A DNA stretch of 5,060 nt. Source: Peptococcaceae bacterium. Lineage in GTDB: Bacteria > Bacillota > Peptococcia > Peptococcales > Peptococcaceae. The notes under the pieces were generated by a model. It worked only from the letters and a program-made list of their open reading frames with translations, was not told the origin of the DNA and made no database searches. Where the stretch lies: positions 1 to 5,060 of the forward strand of contig JAGARS010000136.1 in NCBI GenBank assembly GCA_017622155.1, in the 5' to 3' direction. Numbering within the stretch: position 1 is the first letter of the stretch; every line of letters starts with the position of its first letter. Positions 1-4,873 of the stretch are shown here, one piece after another. A program made the translations under genes and the position numbers.

Positions 1-161
<161 letters not shown>

Positions 162-194
162 ATAGATAGATAGTACTATAATTAGCTTATAGAA

Positions 195-230
195 ATGCCC
201 GTAGGATTACAAATTCCTATGGGTATTTTT
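195..230 (+). terminator. Rho-independent terminator of pta
   Basis: A 12-bp stem pairs ATGCCCGTAGGA (195-206) with TCCTATGGGTAT (215-226), including two G-U pairs, around an 8-nt loop. It runs straight into TTTT (227-230). It lies 34 nt after the pta stop codon and isolates pta from the next gene. Confidence 0.88.
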
Positions 231-263
231 GTAGACGGGATAGCTTTTCAAAAATTTTTGTAG

Positions 264-269
264 TATAAT
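264..269 (+). promoter_or_regulatory. Candidate -10 box for the acyltransferase gene
   Basis: A perfect TATAAT lies 51 nt before the ATG at 321 and after the pta terminator, so it is the natural start of a new transcript. No good -35 is seen at 16-18 nt spacing (TAGCTT at 241-246 is weak). The surroundings are very A/T-rich, which could compensate. Only the -10 is supported. Confidence 0.45.
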
Positions 270-320
270 GTTGTAATAAATTTGATAAAATTGTGATAGT
301 GTAAAGACAAGAGGTAAATT

Positions 321-1034
321 ATGTGGAGATTTTTTTATACAATTGGGCGGAATCTGTTTCGCTTTCCGGGAATTTTATCTAGAATGCGCAAACTGGCGGA
401 GCGGAATCCTTATTCGGAAGAAGAAAGTTATCAATGTCTAAAATATATTACAAATGAGCTGCTGCGCACAGGACATATTCGTGTAGAGAGTTATGGCGCA
501 GAGCATTTGCCGCAGGAAGGCGGTTATTTGATGTGCCCAAATCATCAAGGTAAATTGGATGCCTTTGCAGTAATTGCTACGCATGAGACACCTTGTACGG
601 CAGTAATGGACGAAGCAAAGTCGCATATTATTTTTATTAATGAAATTATTGAGCTGATGAGAGGTAAACGGCTGGAGTTGAATAATCCGCGTAAAGCTGT
701 GGGTGTCATCAAAACCATTACCGACGAAGTGGCTGCCGGCAGACGCTATATTCTTTTTCCGGAATCGGGATATACCAAAGAAAAGAAAAATACATTGATT
801 GATTTTAAGGCCGGGTGTTTTAAAATTGCAGTAAATTCTCAGATGCCGATTGTGCCGGTAGTACTGGTAGATACCTATAAAGCCTTCAACAGCTGGCAGT
901 TGGCGCCGGTAACAGCGCAGGTGCATTTTTTACCGCCTATTTATTATGAGGAATTTAAAGATTTAAAAACAGTGCAGATTGCAGCATTGGTGCAGGAACG
1001 GATTCAGCAGAAATTGGACGAACTTTTGTCGTAA
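321..1034 (+). CDS. PlsC-family lysophospholipid acyltransferase
   Basis: Predicted membrane-associated acyltransferase of the 1-acylglycerol-3-phosphate acyltransferase (PlsC/LPLAT) family. PlsC itself makes phosphatidic acid by adding the second acyl chain to lysophosphatidic acid. Motif I is NHQGKLD at residues 74-80, with the catalytic HX4D pair His75 and Asp80. Motif II is probably the KRLELNNPRKA region (116-126). Motif III reads FPESG (146-150) instead of the common FPEGT. Motif IV is PIVPVVL (176-182). The N-terminus (about 1-20) is amphipathic and aromatic and may lie on the membrane; there is no clear signal peptide. At 237 aa it has normal family length. The ATG has a good AAGAGG site 6 nt upstream. 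It stands alone, between a pta terminator and a convergent gene. The family is secure, but the exact acyl acceptor is not, because motif III departs from classical PlsC. Confidence 0.88.
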   Translation: MWRFFYTIGRNLFRFPGILSRMRKLAERNPYSEEESYQCLKYITNELLRTGHIRVESYGAEHLPQEGGYLMCPNHQGKLDAFAVIATHETPCTAVMDEAKSHIIFINEIIELMRGKRLELNNPRKAVGVIKTITDEVAAGRRYILFPESGYTKEKKNTLIDFKAGCFKIAVNSQMPIVPVVLVDTYKAFNSWQLAPVTAQVHFLPPIYYEEFKDLKTVQIAALVQERIQQKLDELLS

Positions 1035-1065
1035 GCTGAATGCTGTTGTTAAGGAAACAAAGCAT

Positions 1066-1102
1066 AAAAAAGAAAGACCTCCTGCGGGATGCAAGAGGTC
1101 TT
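1066..1102 (-). terminator. Terminator of the DUF1858 gene, between convergent genes
   Basis: Read on the minus strand, AAGACCTCTTGC (1102-1091) pairs with GCAGGAGGTCTT (1085-1074), a 12-bp stem with one G-U pair and a 5-nt loop. TC and six T residues follow (1073-1066). It starts 14 nt after the small gene's stop codon. On the plus strand the right arm is followed by a poorer T tract (TCATTTGTTT), so it may also stop the acyltransferase transcript, less efficiently. Confidence 0.88.
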
Positions 1103-1116
1103 CATTTGTTTCAGGC

Positions 1117-1317
1117 TTATGCCTGTTCAACAGCTTTATTTAATGCTTCCAGTAAAGCTGGTACATCGATACCGTGTACTACAGCACCCTGTTCGATATT
1201 TTCAAAGTGTGCAGCAGCACAACCCAGACAGCCCATGCCGAATTCCATGAATACAGCAGCTGTTTTTGGATATTTCTGTACGCATTCTTTGATACCTGTT
1301 TCGCCTGTAATTACCAT
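1117..1317 (-). CDS. DUF1858 small CxxC protein (hybrid-cluster-associated disulfide domain)
   Basis: A 66-aa cytoplasmic protein with no signal peptide or membrane segment. The order of features is an N-terminal VITGETGIKECVQKYPKTA helix region, then the signature FGMGCLGCAAA with Cys30 and Cys33, then a closing helix (DVPALLEALNKAVEQ). This is the layout of the DUF1858 family, described as a redox disulfide domain associated with hybrid-cluster (prismane) proteins, common as a stand-alone protein in anaerobes. Its biochemical role is not established; a thiol redox or metal/cluster role is inferred from the CxxC. The same frame is open to a start at 1404, but the ATG at 1317 is preferred: it has AGGAGG upstream, it gives the family's usual length, and the extra 29 residues do not look like part of the domain. 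It has its own promoter and terminator. No hybrid-cluster protein gene is nearby. Confidence 0.88.
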   Translation of the reverse strand: MVITGETGIKECVQKYPKTAAVFMEFGMGCLGCAAAHFENIEQGAVVHGIDVPALLEALNKAVEQA

Positions 1318-1327
1318 ATTATTTACG

Positions 1328-1333
1328 CCTCCT
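1328..1333 (-). promoter_or_regulatory. Ribosome binding site that fixes the DUF1858 start
   Basis: AGGAGG on the minus strand lies 10 nt before the ATG at 1317-1315. It supports the 66-aa form over the in-frame upstream start at 1404, whose codon lies upstream of the predicted -10 box and so would not be transcribed. Confidence 0.8.
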
Positions 1334-1375
1334 TTTAAGGAACAATCGGTACTTGTTTCTATATTTGATAGTTCA

Positions 1376-1404
1376 AGTATAACAAAGGAAACAATTTTTT
1401 GCAA
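1376..1404 (-). promoter_or_regulatory. Promoter of the DUF1858 gene
   Basis: On the minus strand, TTGCAA (1404-1399) is followed by exactly 17 nt and then TATACT (1381-1376). The match is 4/6 to TTGACA and 5/6 to TATAAT at optimal spacing. The predicted start near 1369 leaves a leader of about 50 nt. The -35 is palindromic and may be shared with the divergent gene. Confidence 0.65.
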
Positions 1405-1427
1405 ACTTTTAATGAAAAGAATATTTT
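1399..1427 (+). promoter_or_regulatory. Candidate promoter of the membrane-protein remnant
   Basis: The same palindromic TTGCAA (1399-1404), read on the plus strand, is followed by 17 nt and TATTTT (1422-1427, 4/6 match). Alternative -10 boxes are TATGAT (1430-1435) and TATAAG (1440-1445), both 5/6 but without a good -35. A promoter in this stretch is likely; the exact box is uncertain. Confidence 0.4.
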
Positions 1428-1465
1428 ATTATGATAAACTATAAGAATAATGGAGGGAAGACAAG

Positions 1466-1818
1466 ATGTTAGTGTTCAGTTATATTTTGACGGCTTCCTT
1501 GGAAGGCGCTTTGACATATATGATATATCGGGCAACTGGAGAAGTTTCTTTTATATATGCGCTGCTGTTCTTTAGCAGCATTATTTCGATTCCCATTGAG
1601 ACAAGTACAGTGGGAGAAGAACTGCGCAAAAAGCCAAAGAGAGCGGGCAAAATCTTGATATTTATGATATCATCGGCAATCTGGTGCGATTTGTAATATA
1701 TTTAGCTGTGTGGCGAGGGCTGATATTGCCCGATGAAGGCAGCTTATATGCCTGTGTCTGCATCGGTGCGACTGCGGTGATTTCTATGATGCGAGTGGAC
1801 ATGTCTAAACTGCAGTGA
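1466..1818 (+). pseudogene. Small four-helix membrane protein, interrupted by a -1 frameshift
   Basis: I do not recognise this family. The first frame starts at ATG 1466 behind GGAGG (1452-1456, 9-nt spacing) and stops at 1694-1696 after 76 codons. From 1600 another frame (-1 relative) is open and continues to TGA at 1816-1818. Joined, they give about 117 aa with four hydrophobic stretches: LVFSYILTASLEGALTYMIY, VSFIYALLFFSSIISIPI, a basic loop (RKKPKRAGK), then LVRFVIYLAVWRGLILP and YACVCIGATAVISMM. The second part begins LDIYDIIGN, with no start codon or ribosome site of its own. That two neighbouring frames each carry membrane helices is strong evidence for one gene. A base lost from an A run (1628-1632 or 1649-1652) would explain it simply. 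A sequencing error or programmed frameshifting are alternatives. The divergent DUF1858 gene may share its promoter region. Confidence 0.72.
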
Positions 1819-1834
1819 GGCAGGAATCCGTCAT

Positions 1835-1909
1835 AAAAAGTAAAACCCACTTATATATTTGACTGCCTGGCCGTAGCCGGAAAGACAAATGATATAAGTG
1901 GGTTTTACT
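1835..1909 (-). terminator. Large composite hairpin, terminator of the OsmC gene
   Basis: AGTAAAACCCACTTATAT (1839-1856) and ATATAAGTGGGTTTTACT (1892-1909) form a perfect 18-bp inverted repeat. The stem continues after one bulged base (1891) with ATTTG (1857-1861) and CAAAT (1886-1890). The 24-nt apical part holds a small hairpin (1867-1880). On the minus strand this apical hairpin has a C(UACG)G tetraloop, a known stabilising UNCG type. The minus strand exits into TTTTT (1839-1835), so it is best read as the terminator of the OsmC gene, which stops 22 nt before it. It may also end plus-strand transcription from the membrane-protein remnant. Confidence 0.78.
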
Positions 1910-1930
1910 ATGTTGTACCAATAATCAGAA

Positions 1931-2353
1931 TTATTCGTACAGCTTGTATGTGATGCCGTTCAGTTCATATGTTACATGTTTCATTGCTTTTAAAGATAAA
2001 GCGGCTGCGCAGTACAGATTCATAGATTCCTGCAGACATGCTTTCAGAATAGCAGGGTCGATATTGCCTTCTACGATATAGTGCAGATATAAGTCCGTAA
2101 ATGGCATAGGGTATTCACTTGGACGTTCACCACGTACTTCTACTTTCAGAGAATCCAGCTGCTGTCCGCGTTCTTTCATAGTTTCTACAATATCCATAGA
2201 AGAACATGCACCTACACCGCACAATAAGAGTTCAGTTGGGCGTGGAGCGCAGTTATCACCGGCAGGCTGCCCGGCATCCATTTTTACGGAGTGGCCGGAT
2301 TCGGTATTTGCTTCAAATGTCATACGTTCGTTCCAGTTAACGGTTACTTTCAT
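1931..2353 (-). CDS. OsmC/YhfA-family thiol protein
   Basis: Cytoplasmic protein of 140 aa, the usual length of the OsmC/Ohr superfamily, closest in feel to the YhfA-like branch. Founding members reduce organic hydroperoxides through a cysteine pair. Arg38 and Glu41 in PRPTELLL precede the central helix GVGACSSMDIVETMK (46-60), with the likely peroxidatic Cys50. Cys115 in NLYCAAALS is the likely partner; the 65-residue spacing matches classical OsmC. Cys35, Cys45 and Cys106 are extra. Strand-rich ends (KVTVNWNERMTFEAN; VTYELNGITYKLYE) fit the fold. The ATG has GGAGG 8 nt upstream. It is transcribed alone, diverging from the MBL-fold gene, and ends before the 1835-1909 hairpin. Peroxidase activity is inferred from the cysteines; many YhfA-type proteins remain untested. 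Confidence 0.88.
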   Translation of the reverse strand: MKVTVNWNERMTFEANTESGHSVKMDAGQPAGDNCAPRPTELLLCGVGACSSMDIVETMKERGQQLDSLKVEVRGERPSEYPMPFTDLYLHYIVEGNIDPAILKACLQESMNLYCAAALSLKAMKHVTYELNGITYKLYE

Positions 2354-2389
2354 ATCAGATACCTCCAGAAATAATGATTCGAGTTAGGG

Positions 2390-2409
2390 AGTTCCATAAT
2401 AGTGGAACT
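2390..2409. promoter_or_regulatory. Palindrome in the OsmC leader, possible operator
   Basis: A perfect 7-bp inverted repeat, AGTTCCA-N6-TGGAACT, lies 37 nt upstream of the OsmC start codon. Given the candidate promoter at 2416-2444, it begins about at the transcription start. It could be a repressor operator or a stem-loop at the 5' end of the mRNA. It does not match the PerR, LexA or Fur boxes I know. Confidence 0.4.
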
Positions 2410-2415
2410 TCTTTT

Positions 2416-2444
2416 AGTTTACCGTTTTTTCCTGCATTGCGCAA
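2416..2444 (-). promoter_or_regulatory. Candidate promoter of the OsmC gene
   Basis: On the minus strand, TTGCGC (2444-2439), a 17-nt spacer and TAAACT (2421-2416) give correct spacing with modest matches (3/6 and 4/6). TATAAC at 2452-2447 is an alternative -10 but has no -35 at a proper distance. The weak boxes would suit an activated or stress-inducible gene, which is inference only. Confidence 0.35.
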
Positions 2445-2529
2445 GAGTTATACATATATTTGTTGGCGTTTGTTGCAATGAAAATATAAAATACAATGAA
2501 GTCTTACAAAAAACGACAAAATAAACCGC

Positions 2530-2558
2530 TATACAATTTACAGAAAATCCTGTATACT
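2530..2558 (+). promoter_or_regulatory. Candidate promoter of the MBL-fold hydrolase / rdgB cluster
   Basis: TATACA (2530-2535, 4/6), a 17-nt spacer and TATACT (2553-2558, 5/6) precede the GTG start by 42 nt. A second TATACT follows at 2563-2568. A short inverted repeat, TACAG-N6-CTGTA (2539-2554), overlaps the -10. The rest of the 2354-2600 gap is A/T-rich, and I see no gene in it. Confidence 0.4.
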
Positions 2559-2586
2559 ATTCTATACTGGAAAGATATGGTCGATT

Positions 2587-2592
2587 AGGAGG
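2587..2592 (+). promoter_or_regulatory. Ribosome binding site supporting a GTG start
   Basis: A perfect AGGAGG lies 8 nt before GTG 2601. The next in-frame ATG is at codon 55, well inside the conserved fold, so GTG must be the start. Confidence 0.85.
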
Positions 2593-2600
2593 TCGTCACA

Positions 2601-3359
2601 GTGGTAGAATTGACGGTACTGGGAAATTACGGAGCATATGCGCCTGCTAATAGCGCGTGCAGCGGATATTTGCTGGATATCAACGGATATCAGTTATTGC
2701 TTGAGTGTGGGAATGGTGCGTTTAGCAAAGCTTTGAAATATACAGATATCTCTAAATTGGGCATGGTGGTGATAAGTCATTTACACCATGATCATTATGC
2801 GGATTTATACTGCATGCGCCAGGCGCTAAAGTATCAAATGAAAGAAGGGCTGCGTACCGAACCGGTGATTTTGTATCTGCCGGAAGGTCCGGAACATCTG
2901 ACGGCGGAGATAAAGGCTTGGGATGATGTATTTATCGTGGTGGACTTGAGCGAGGCGAAAACTGCTGTGAATGACTATAATCTGTTTCAGCTGGCTTTTT
3001 TTTCGGTACAGCATCAGCTGCCAACCTATGGGATGCAGCTGTATGTTGGTGGAGAAAAGGTTTTGACTTACACTGCTGATACAGGCTGGCATCCGGAGCT
3101 TGTTACAGCTTGCAGCGACAGCAGATATATACTGGCAGAGGCGTCATTAAAAGAGTATGAATTGGAAGAACGCGGCGATGTACACATGACAGCACGTCAG
3201 TCAGCTGCACTGGCGCAAAACAGCGGTGCACAAAATCTGATTCTGACACATTTTTTTCCGGAACATAACCAGCATCAAATTCGTCGAGAGGCTGAAGCGT
3301 ATTATGATGGCAAGCTGTATATGAGTGCTTCCGGCAAAAAATATGTATTGCAGTCGTAA
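2601..3359 (+). CDS. MBL-fold metallohydrolase (RNase Z-like, YhfI type)
   Basis: Cytoplasmic metallo-beta-lactamase-fold hydrolase of 252 aa, probably binding two zinc ions. The full ligand set is visible: HLHHDH (His60, His62, Asp64, His65), His138 in VQHQLPTYG, Asp160 in TADTGW and His216 in LTHFFPEH. The N-terminal VLGNYGAYAPANSACSGYLL and the HMTARQSAALAQ segment before the last histidine resemble RNase Z/ElaC-like proteins, and specifically the Bacillus YhfI group. It lacks the long exosite arm expected of a true tRNA 3'-processing RNase Z. Substrate unknown; a phosphodiester or cyclic nucleotide is a guess from relatives. The start is GTG, fixed by AGGAGG 8 nt upstream. It is 66 nt ahead of rdgB on the same strand with no convincing terminator between, so co-transcription is likely. 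It diverges from the OsmC gene. Confidence 0.87.
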   Translation: MVELTVLGNYGAYAPANSACSGYLLDINGYQLLLECGNGAFSKALKYTDISKLGMVVISHLHHDHYADLYCMRQALKYQMKEGLRTEPVILYLPEGPEHLTAEIKAWDDVFIVVDLSEAKTAVNDYNLFQLAFFSVQHQLPTYGMQLYVGGEKVLTYTADTGWHPELVTACSDSRYILAEASLKEYELEERGDVHMTARQSAALAQNSGAQNLILTHFFPEHNQHQIRREAEAYYDGKLYMSASGKKYVLQS

Positions 3360-3425
3360 AAATGAGCATAGGGGCAGTTTGTGGTTCTGCTTTTGATGAA
3401 ATAGTGTAATCTAAGGAGAACGGTT

Positions 3426-4031
3426 ATGATTCAAGAATTGATTTTGGCAAGCGGTAATAAAGGAAAAATTGCAGAATTTCAACACTTGCTGGATGGTATG
3501 GGCATTCAAGTGCATTCTATGAAAGAGTATCCGCAAATTGGTGATATTGTAGAAGATGGCACTACGTTTGCGGAAAATGCATTGAAAAAAGCACGCGCAG
3601 TATGTAATGCCACAGGCAAACCTGCACTAGCCGATGATTCCGGTCTGATGGTAGATGCATTGGATGGTACGCCGGGTATTTATTCTGCACGATTTGCCGG
3701 AGAAGGTCACGATGATGCAGCGAACAATGCCAAAGTACTGGAGCTGATGAAAGATGTGCCGGACGAAAACCGAGGGGCGCAGTTTTTTTGTGCCATTGCT
3801 ATGGTATTGCCTGATGGCAGAGAATATACTGTAGAAGGTTTTTGCCGTGGAACATTGCTGCGTGCATTGCAGGGCGAAGGCGGTTTTGGCTATGATCCGC
3901 TGTTTTATGTAGCAGAATTAGATAAAACGTTTGCACAGCTTACAATGGAAGAGAAAAATGCTATCAGTCACCGCGGCATGGCGAACGGAAAAGCGGTGGA
4001 AATTATTCGACAACTGCAGCAGGAAGTGTAA
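3426..4031 (+). CDS. rdgB: XTP/dITP pyrophosphatase (RdgB/HAM1)
   Basis: Cytoplasmic non-canonical purine NTP pyrophosphatase. It hydrolyses dITP, ITP and XTP to monophosphate and pyrophosphate, keeping deaminated purines out of DNA and RNA. The 201-aa length is typical. Family motifs are all present: the phosphate-binding ASGNKGK (8-14), the TFAENALKKA helix (47-56), the catalytic ADDSGL (69-74, Asp70/Asp71), SARFAG (87-92), the base-recognising GGFGYDPLF (152-160) and SHRG (181-184). ATG 3426 has AAGGAG 7 nt upstream and puts the SGNKGK loop at the expected distance from the N-terminus. The stop codon overlaps the next gene's ribosome site, so the phosphodiesterase is translated from the same message. 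In Bacillus the orthologue (ysnA) also sits before a phosphodiesterase (ysnB) and after rph; rph is not here, and an MBL-fold gene occupies that place. Confidence 0.95.
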   Translation: MIQELILASGNKGKIAEFQHLLDGMGIQVHSMKEYPQIGDIVEDGTTFAENALKKARAVCNATGKPALADDSGLMVDALDGTPGIYSARFAGEGHDDAANNAKVLELMKDVPDENRGAQFFCAIAMVLPDGREYTVEGFCRGTLLRALQGEGGFGYDPLFYVAELDKTFAQLTMEEKNAISHRGMANGKAVEIIRQLQQEV

Positions 4032-4036
4032 GGTGA
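4030..4036 (+). promoter_or_regulatory. Ribosome binding site overlapping the rdgB stop codon
   Basis: AAGGTGA begins within the TAA of rdgB and lies 5 nt before ATG 4042. It is somewhat weaker than AGGAGG, and the overlap suggests translational coupling of the phosphodiesterase to rdgB. Confidence 0.65.
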
Positions 4037-4041
4037 TATAA

Positions 4042-4557
4042 ATGGAATGGTATAAGATTGCGATTGTAAGCGATACACACGGTAACTGGCAGAAAGCATT
4101 AGAGGAAATTGAAAAAGAAGAAAATATCACACATTTTGTTTTCTTAGGTGATTATGCAAAAGACGGTACAGCCATTGCAAACGTTTTAGATGTGCCATCC
4201 TATATTGTGCGGGGAAATTGCGATTATGGCGCTGATGGTGCAGAAGAACAGATTGTGTCGCTTGGCGACTGGCGTCTGCTCGTTTGCCATGGACACAGGT
4301 ATCAGGTAAAACAAAACTTGCAGTCTATTTATTATCGAGGGCTTGAGCTAGATGTAGATTTTGTATTATACGGGCATACCCATATTGCTGTATATGAACC
4401 GGGAGATGTGACACTCATTAATCCCGGCTCTATGAGTGAAGGAAATATACTGATGCGAAATGCGTCGTGGGGCGTGTTGACACTGCCTTTCGAGAAGCCG
4501 GAAGAAAAAAATGAAAAATTTTTTGGAAAATATGAAAAAAAGACTTGCCAAACGTAA
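4042..4557 (+). CDS. MJ0936/YfcE-family metallophosphodiesterase
   Basis: Calcineurin-like metallophosphoesterase of the MJ0936/YfcE type, 171 aa, cytoplasmic, binding two divalent metals. All ligand motifs are seen in order: SDTHGN (10-15; Asp11, His13), LGD (35-37; Asp37), RGNCD (58-62; Asn59), CHGH (82-85; His83) and GHTH (111-114; His112, His114), then the family's NPGS (127-130). Relatives hydrolyse model phosphodiesters such as bis-p-nitrophenyl phosphate; the natural substrate is unsettled. It starts 10 nt after rdgB, with the ribosome site overlapping the rdgB stop. This order matches ysnA-ysnB of Bacillus. The last 20 or so residues are a charged, lysine-rich tail of low complexity, beyond the conserved core, encoded by A-rich DNA. 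The promoter of the tRNA array lies inside the final codons, and no terminator follows, so read-through into the tRNAs is possible. Confidence 0.92.
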   Translation: MEWYKIAIVSDTHGNWQKALEEIEKEENITHFVFLGDYAKDGTAIANVLDVPSYIVRGNCDYGADGAEEQIVSLGDWRLLVCHGHRYQVKQNLQSIYYRGLELDVDFVLYGHTHIAVYEPGDVTLINPGSMSEGNILMRNASWGVLTLPFEKPEEKNEKFFGKYEKKTCQT

Positions 4558-4573
4558 GATAATCTGTTAAAAT
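4545..4573 (+). promoter_or_regulatory. Promoter of the tRNA array
   Basis: TTGCCA (4545-4550, 5/6), a 17-nt spacer and TAAAAT (4568-4573, 5/6) with an extended -10 TGT (4565-4567) make the best promoter in the window. The -35 lies inside the last codons of the phosphodiesterase gene. The predicted start, near 4580, is about 20 nt before tRNA-Pro. Confidence 0.75.
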
Positions 4574-4600
4574 AATTTTCGTCGCTAAGACAGTTAGTAA

Positions 4601-4674
4601 CGGGGTGTGGCTCAGTTTGGTAGAGTACGTGGTTTGGGACCATGGGGCCGGGGGTTCGAATCCCTCCACCCCGA
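4601..4674 (+). tRNA. tRNA-Pro(UGG)
   Basis: Complete cloverleaf. The acceptor CGGGGTG (4601-4607) pairs with CACCCCG (4667-4673), and the discriminator is A4674. The anticodon stem 4628-4632/4640-4644 encloses the loop TTTGGGA, with anticodon TGG at 4635-4637. The T-loop is TTCGAAT. The C1-G72 pair is typical of bacterial tRNA-Pro. CCA is not encoded (TAC follows). A T-rich stretch ends in seven T (4681-4687). Confidence 0.96.
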
Positions 4675-4706
4675 TACTTCTTTTTTTGTGACACAGTTGT
4701 GGTGTT

Positions 4707-4780
4707 GCGGGTGTAGCTCAATGGTAGAGTTCTGGCCTTCCAAGCCAGCTACGTGGGTTCGATTCCCATCACCCGCTCCA
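4707..4780 (+). tRNA. tRNA-Gly(UCC), CCA encoded
   Basis: The acceptor GCGGGTG (4707-4713) pairs with CACCCGC (4770-4776), discriminator T4777, then encoded CCA (4778-4780). The anticodon stem CTGGC/GCCAG (4732-4736/4744-4748) holds the loop CTTCCAA, with anticodon TCC at 4739-4741. The T-loop is TTCGATT. This is the only one of the four complete tRNAs here that carries its CCA in DNA. Confidence 0.96.
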
Positions 4781-4784
4781 ATAT

Positions 4785-4858
4785 GTGCCAGTAGCTCAGC
4801 TGGATAGAGCATCGGCCTTCTAAGCCGAGGGTCGGGGGTTCGAGTCCCTCCTGGCACA
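4785..4858 (+). tRNA. tRNA-Arg(UCU)
   Basis: The acceptor GTGCCAG (4785-4791) pairs with CTGGCAC (4851-4857), discriminator A4858. The anticodon stem TCGGC/GCCGA (4812-4816/4824-4828) holds the loop CTTCTAA, with anticodon TCT at 4819-4821, reading AGA/AGG. The T-loop is TTCGAGT. CCA is not encoded (TGG follows). Only 4 nt separate it from tRNA-Gly, so the two are certainly processed from one transcript. Confidence 0.96.
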
Positions 4859-4873
4859 TGGTTTCTTGAATAT

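Noticed and set aside
162..176. TAGATAGATAG micro-repeat after pta
   Set aside because: About two and a half copies of a 4-nt unit; too short to be meaningful.
438..926. 162-codon open frame on the minus strand inside the acyltransferase gene
   Set aside because: Antisense shadow of a gene with intact catalytic motifs; no ribosome site and no recognisable domain.
1318..1404. 29-residue N-terminal extension of the DUF1858 protein
   Set aside because: The AGGAGG site and family length favour the start at 1317, and the upstream start at 1404 lies in the predicted promoter.
1040..1444. 134-codon plus-strand frame covering the DUF1858 gene
   Set aside because: It is the complement of a recognised CxxC gene with its own promoter, ribosome site and terminator; it also reads through that terminator hairpin.
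1664..1673. Perfect palindrome ATGATATCAT near the frameshift
   Set aside because: With no loop it cannot form a useful RNA hairpin, and short A/T-rich palindromes are expected by chance.
1662..1850. 62-codon minus-strand frame opposite the membrane-protein remnant
   Set aside because: No ribosome site, no recognisable features, and it starts inside the arm of the large hairpin.
3370..3394. Possible terminator between the MBL-fold gene and rdgB
   Set aside because: The stem GCAG/CTGC is only 4 bp of Watson-Crick pairs with a 9-nt loop, extended only by G-U pairs, and its T residues would be part of the stem; too weak to call.
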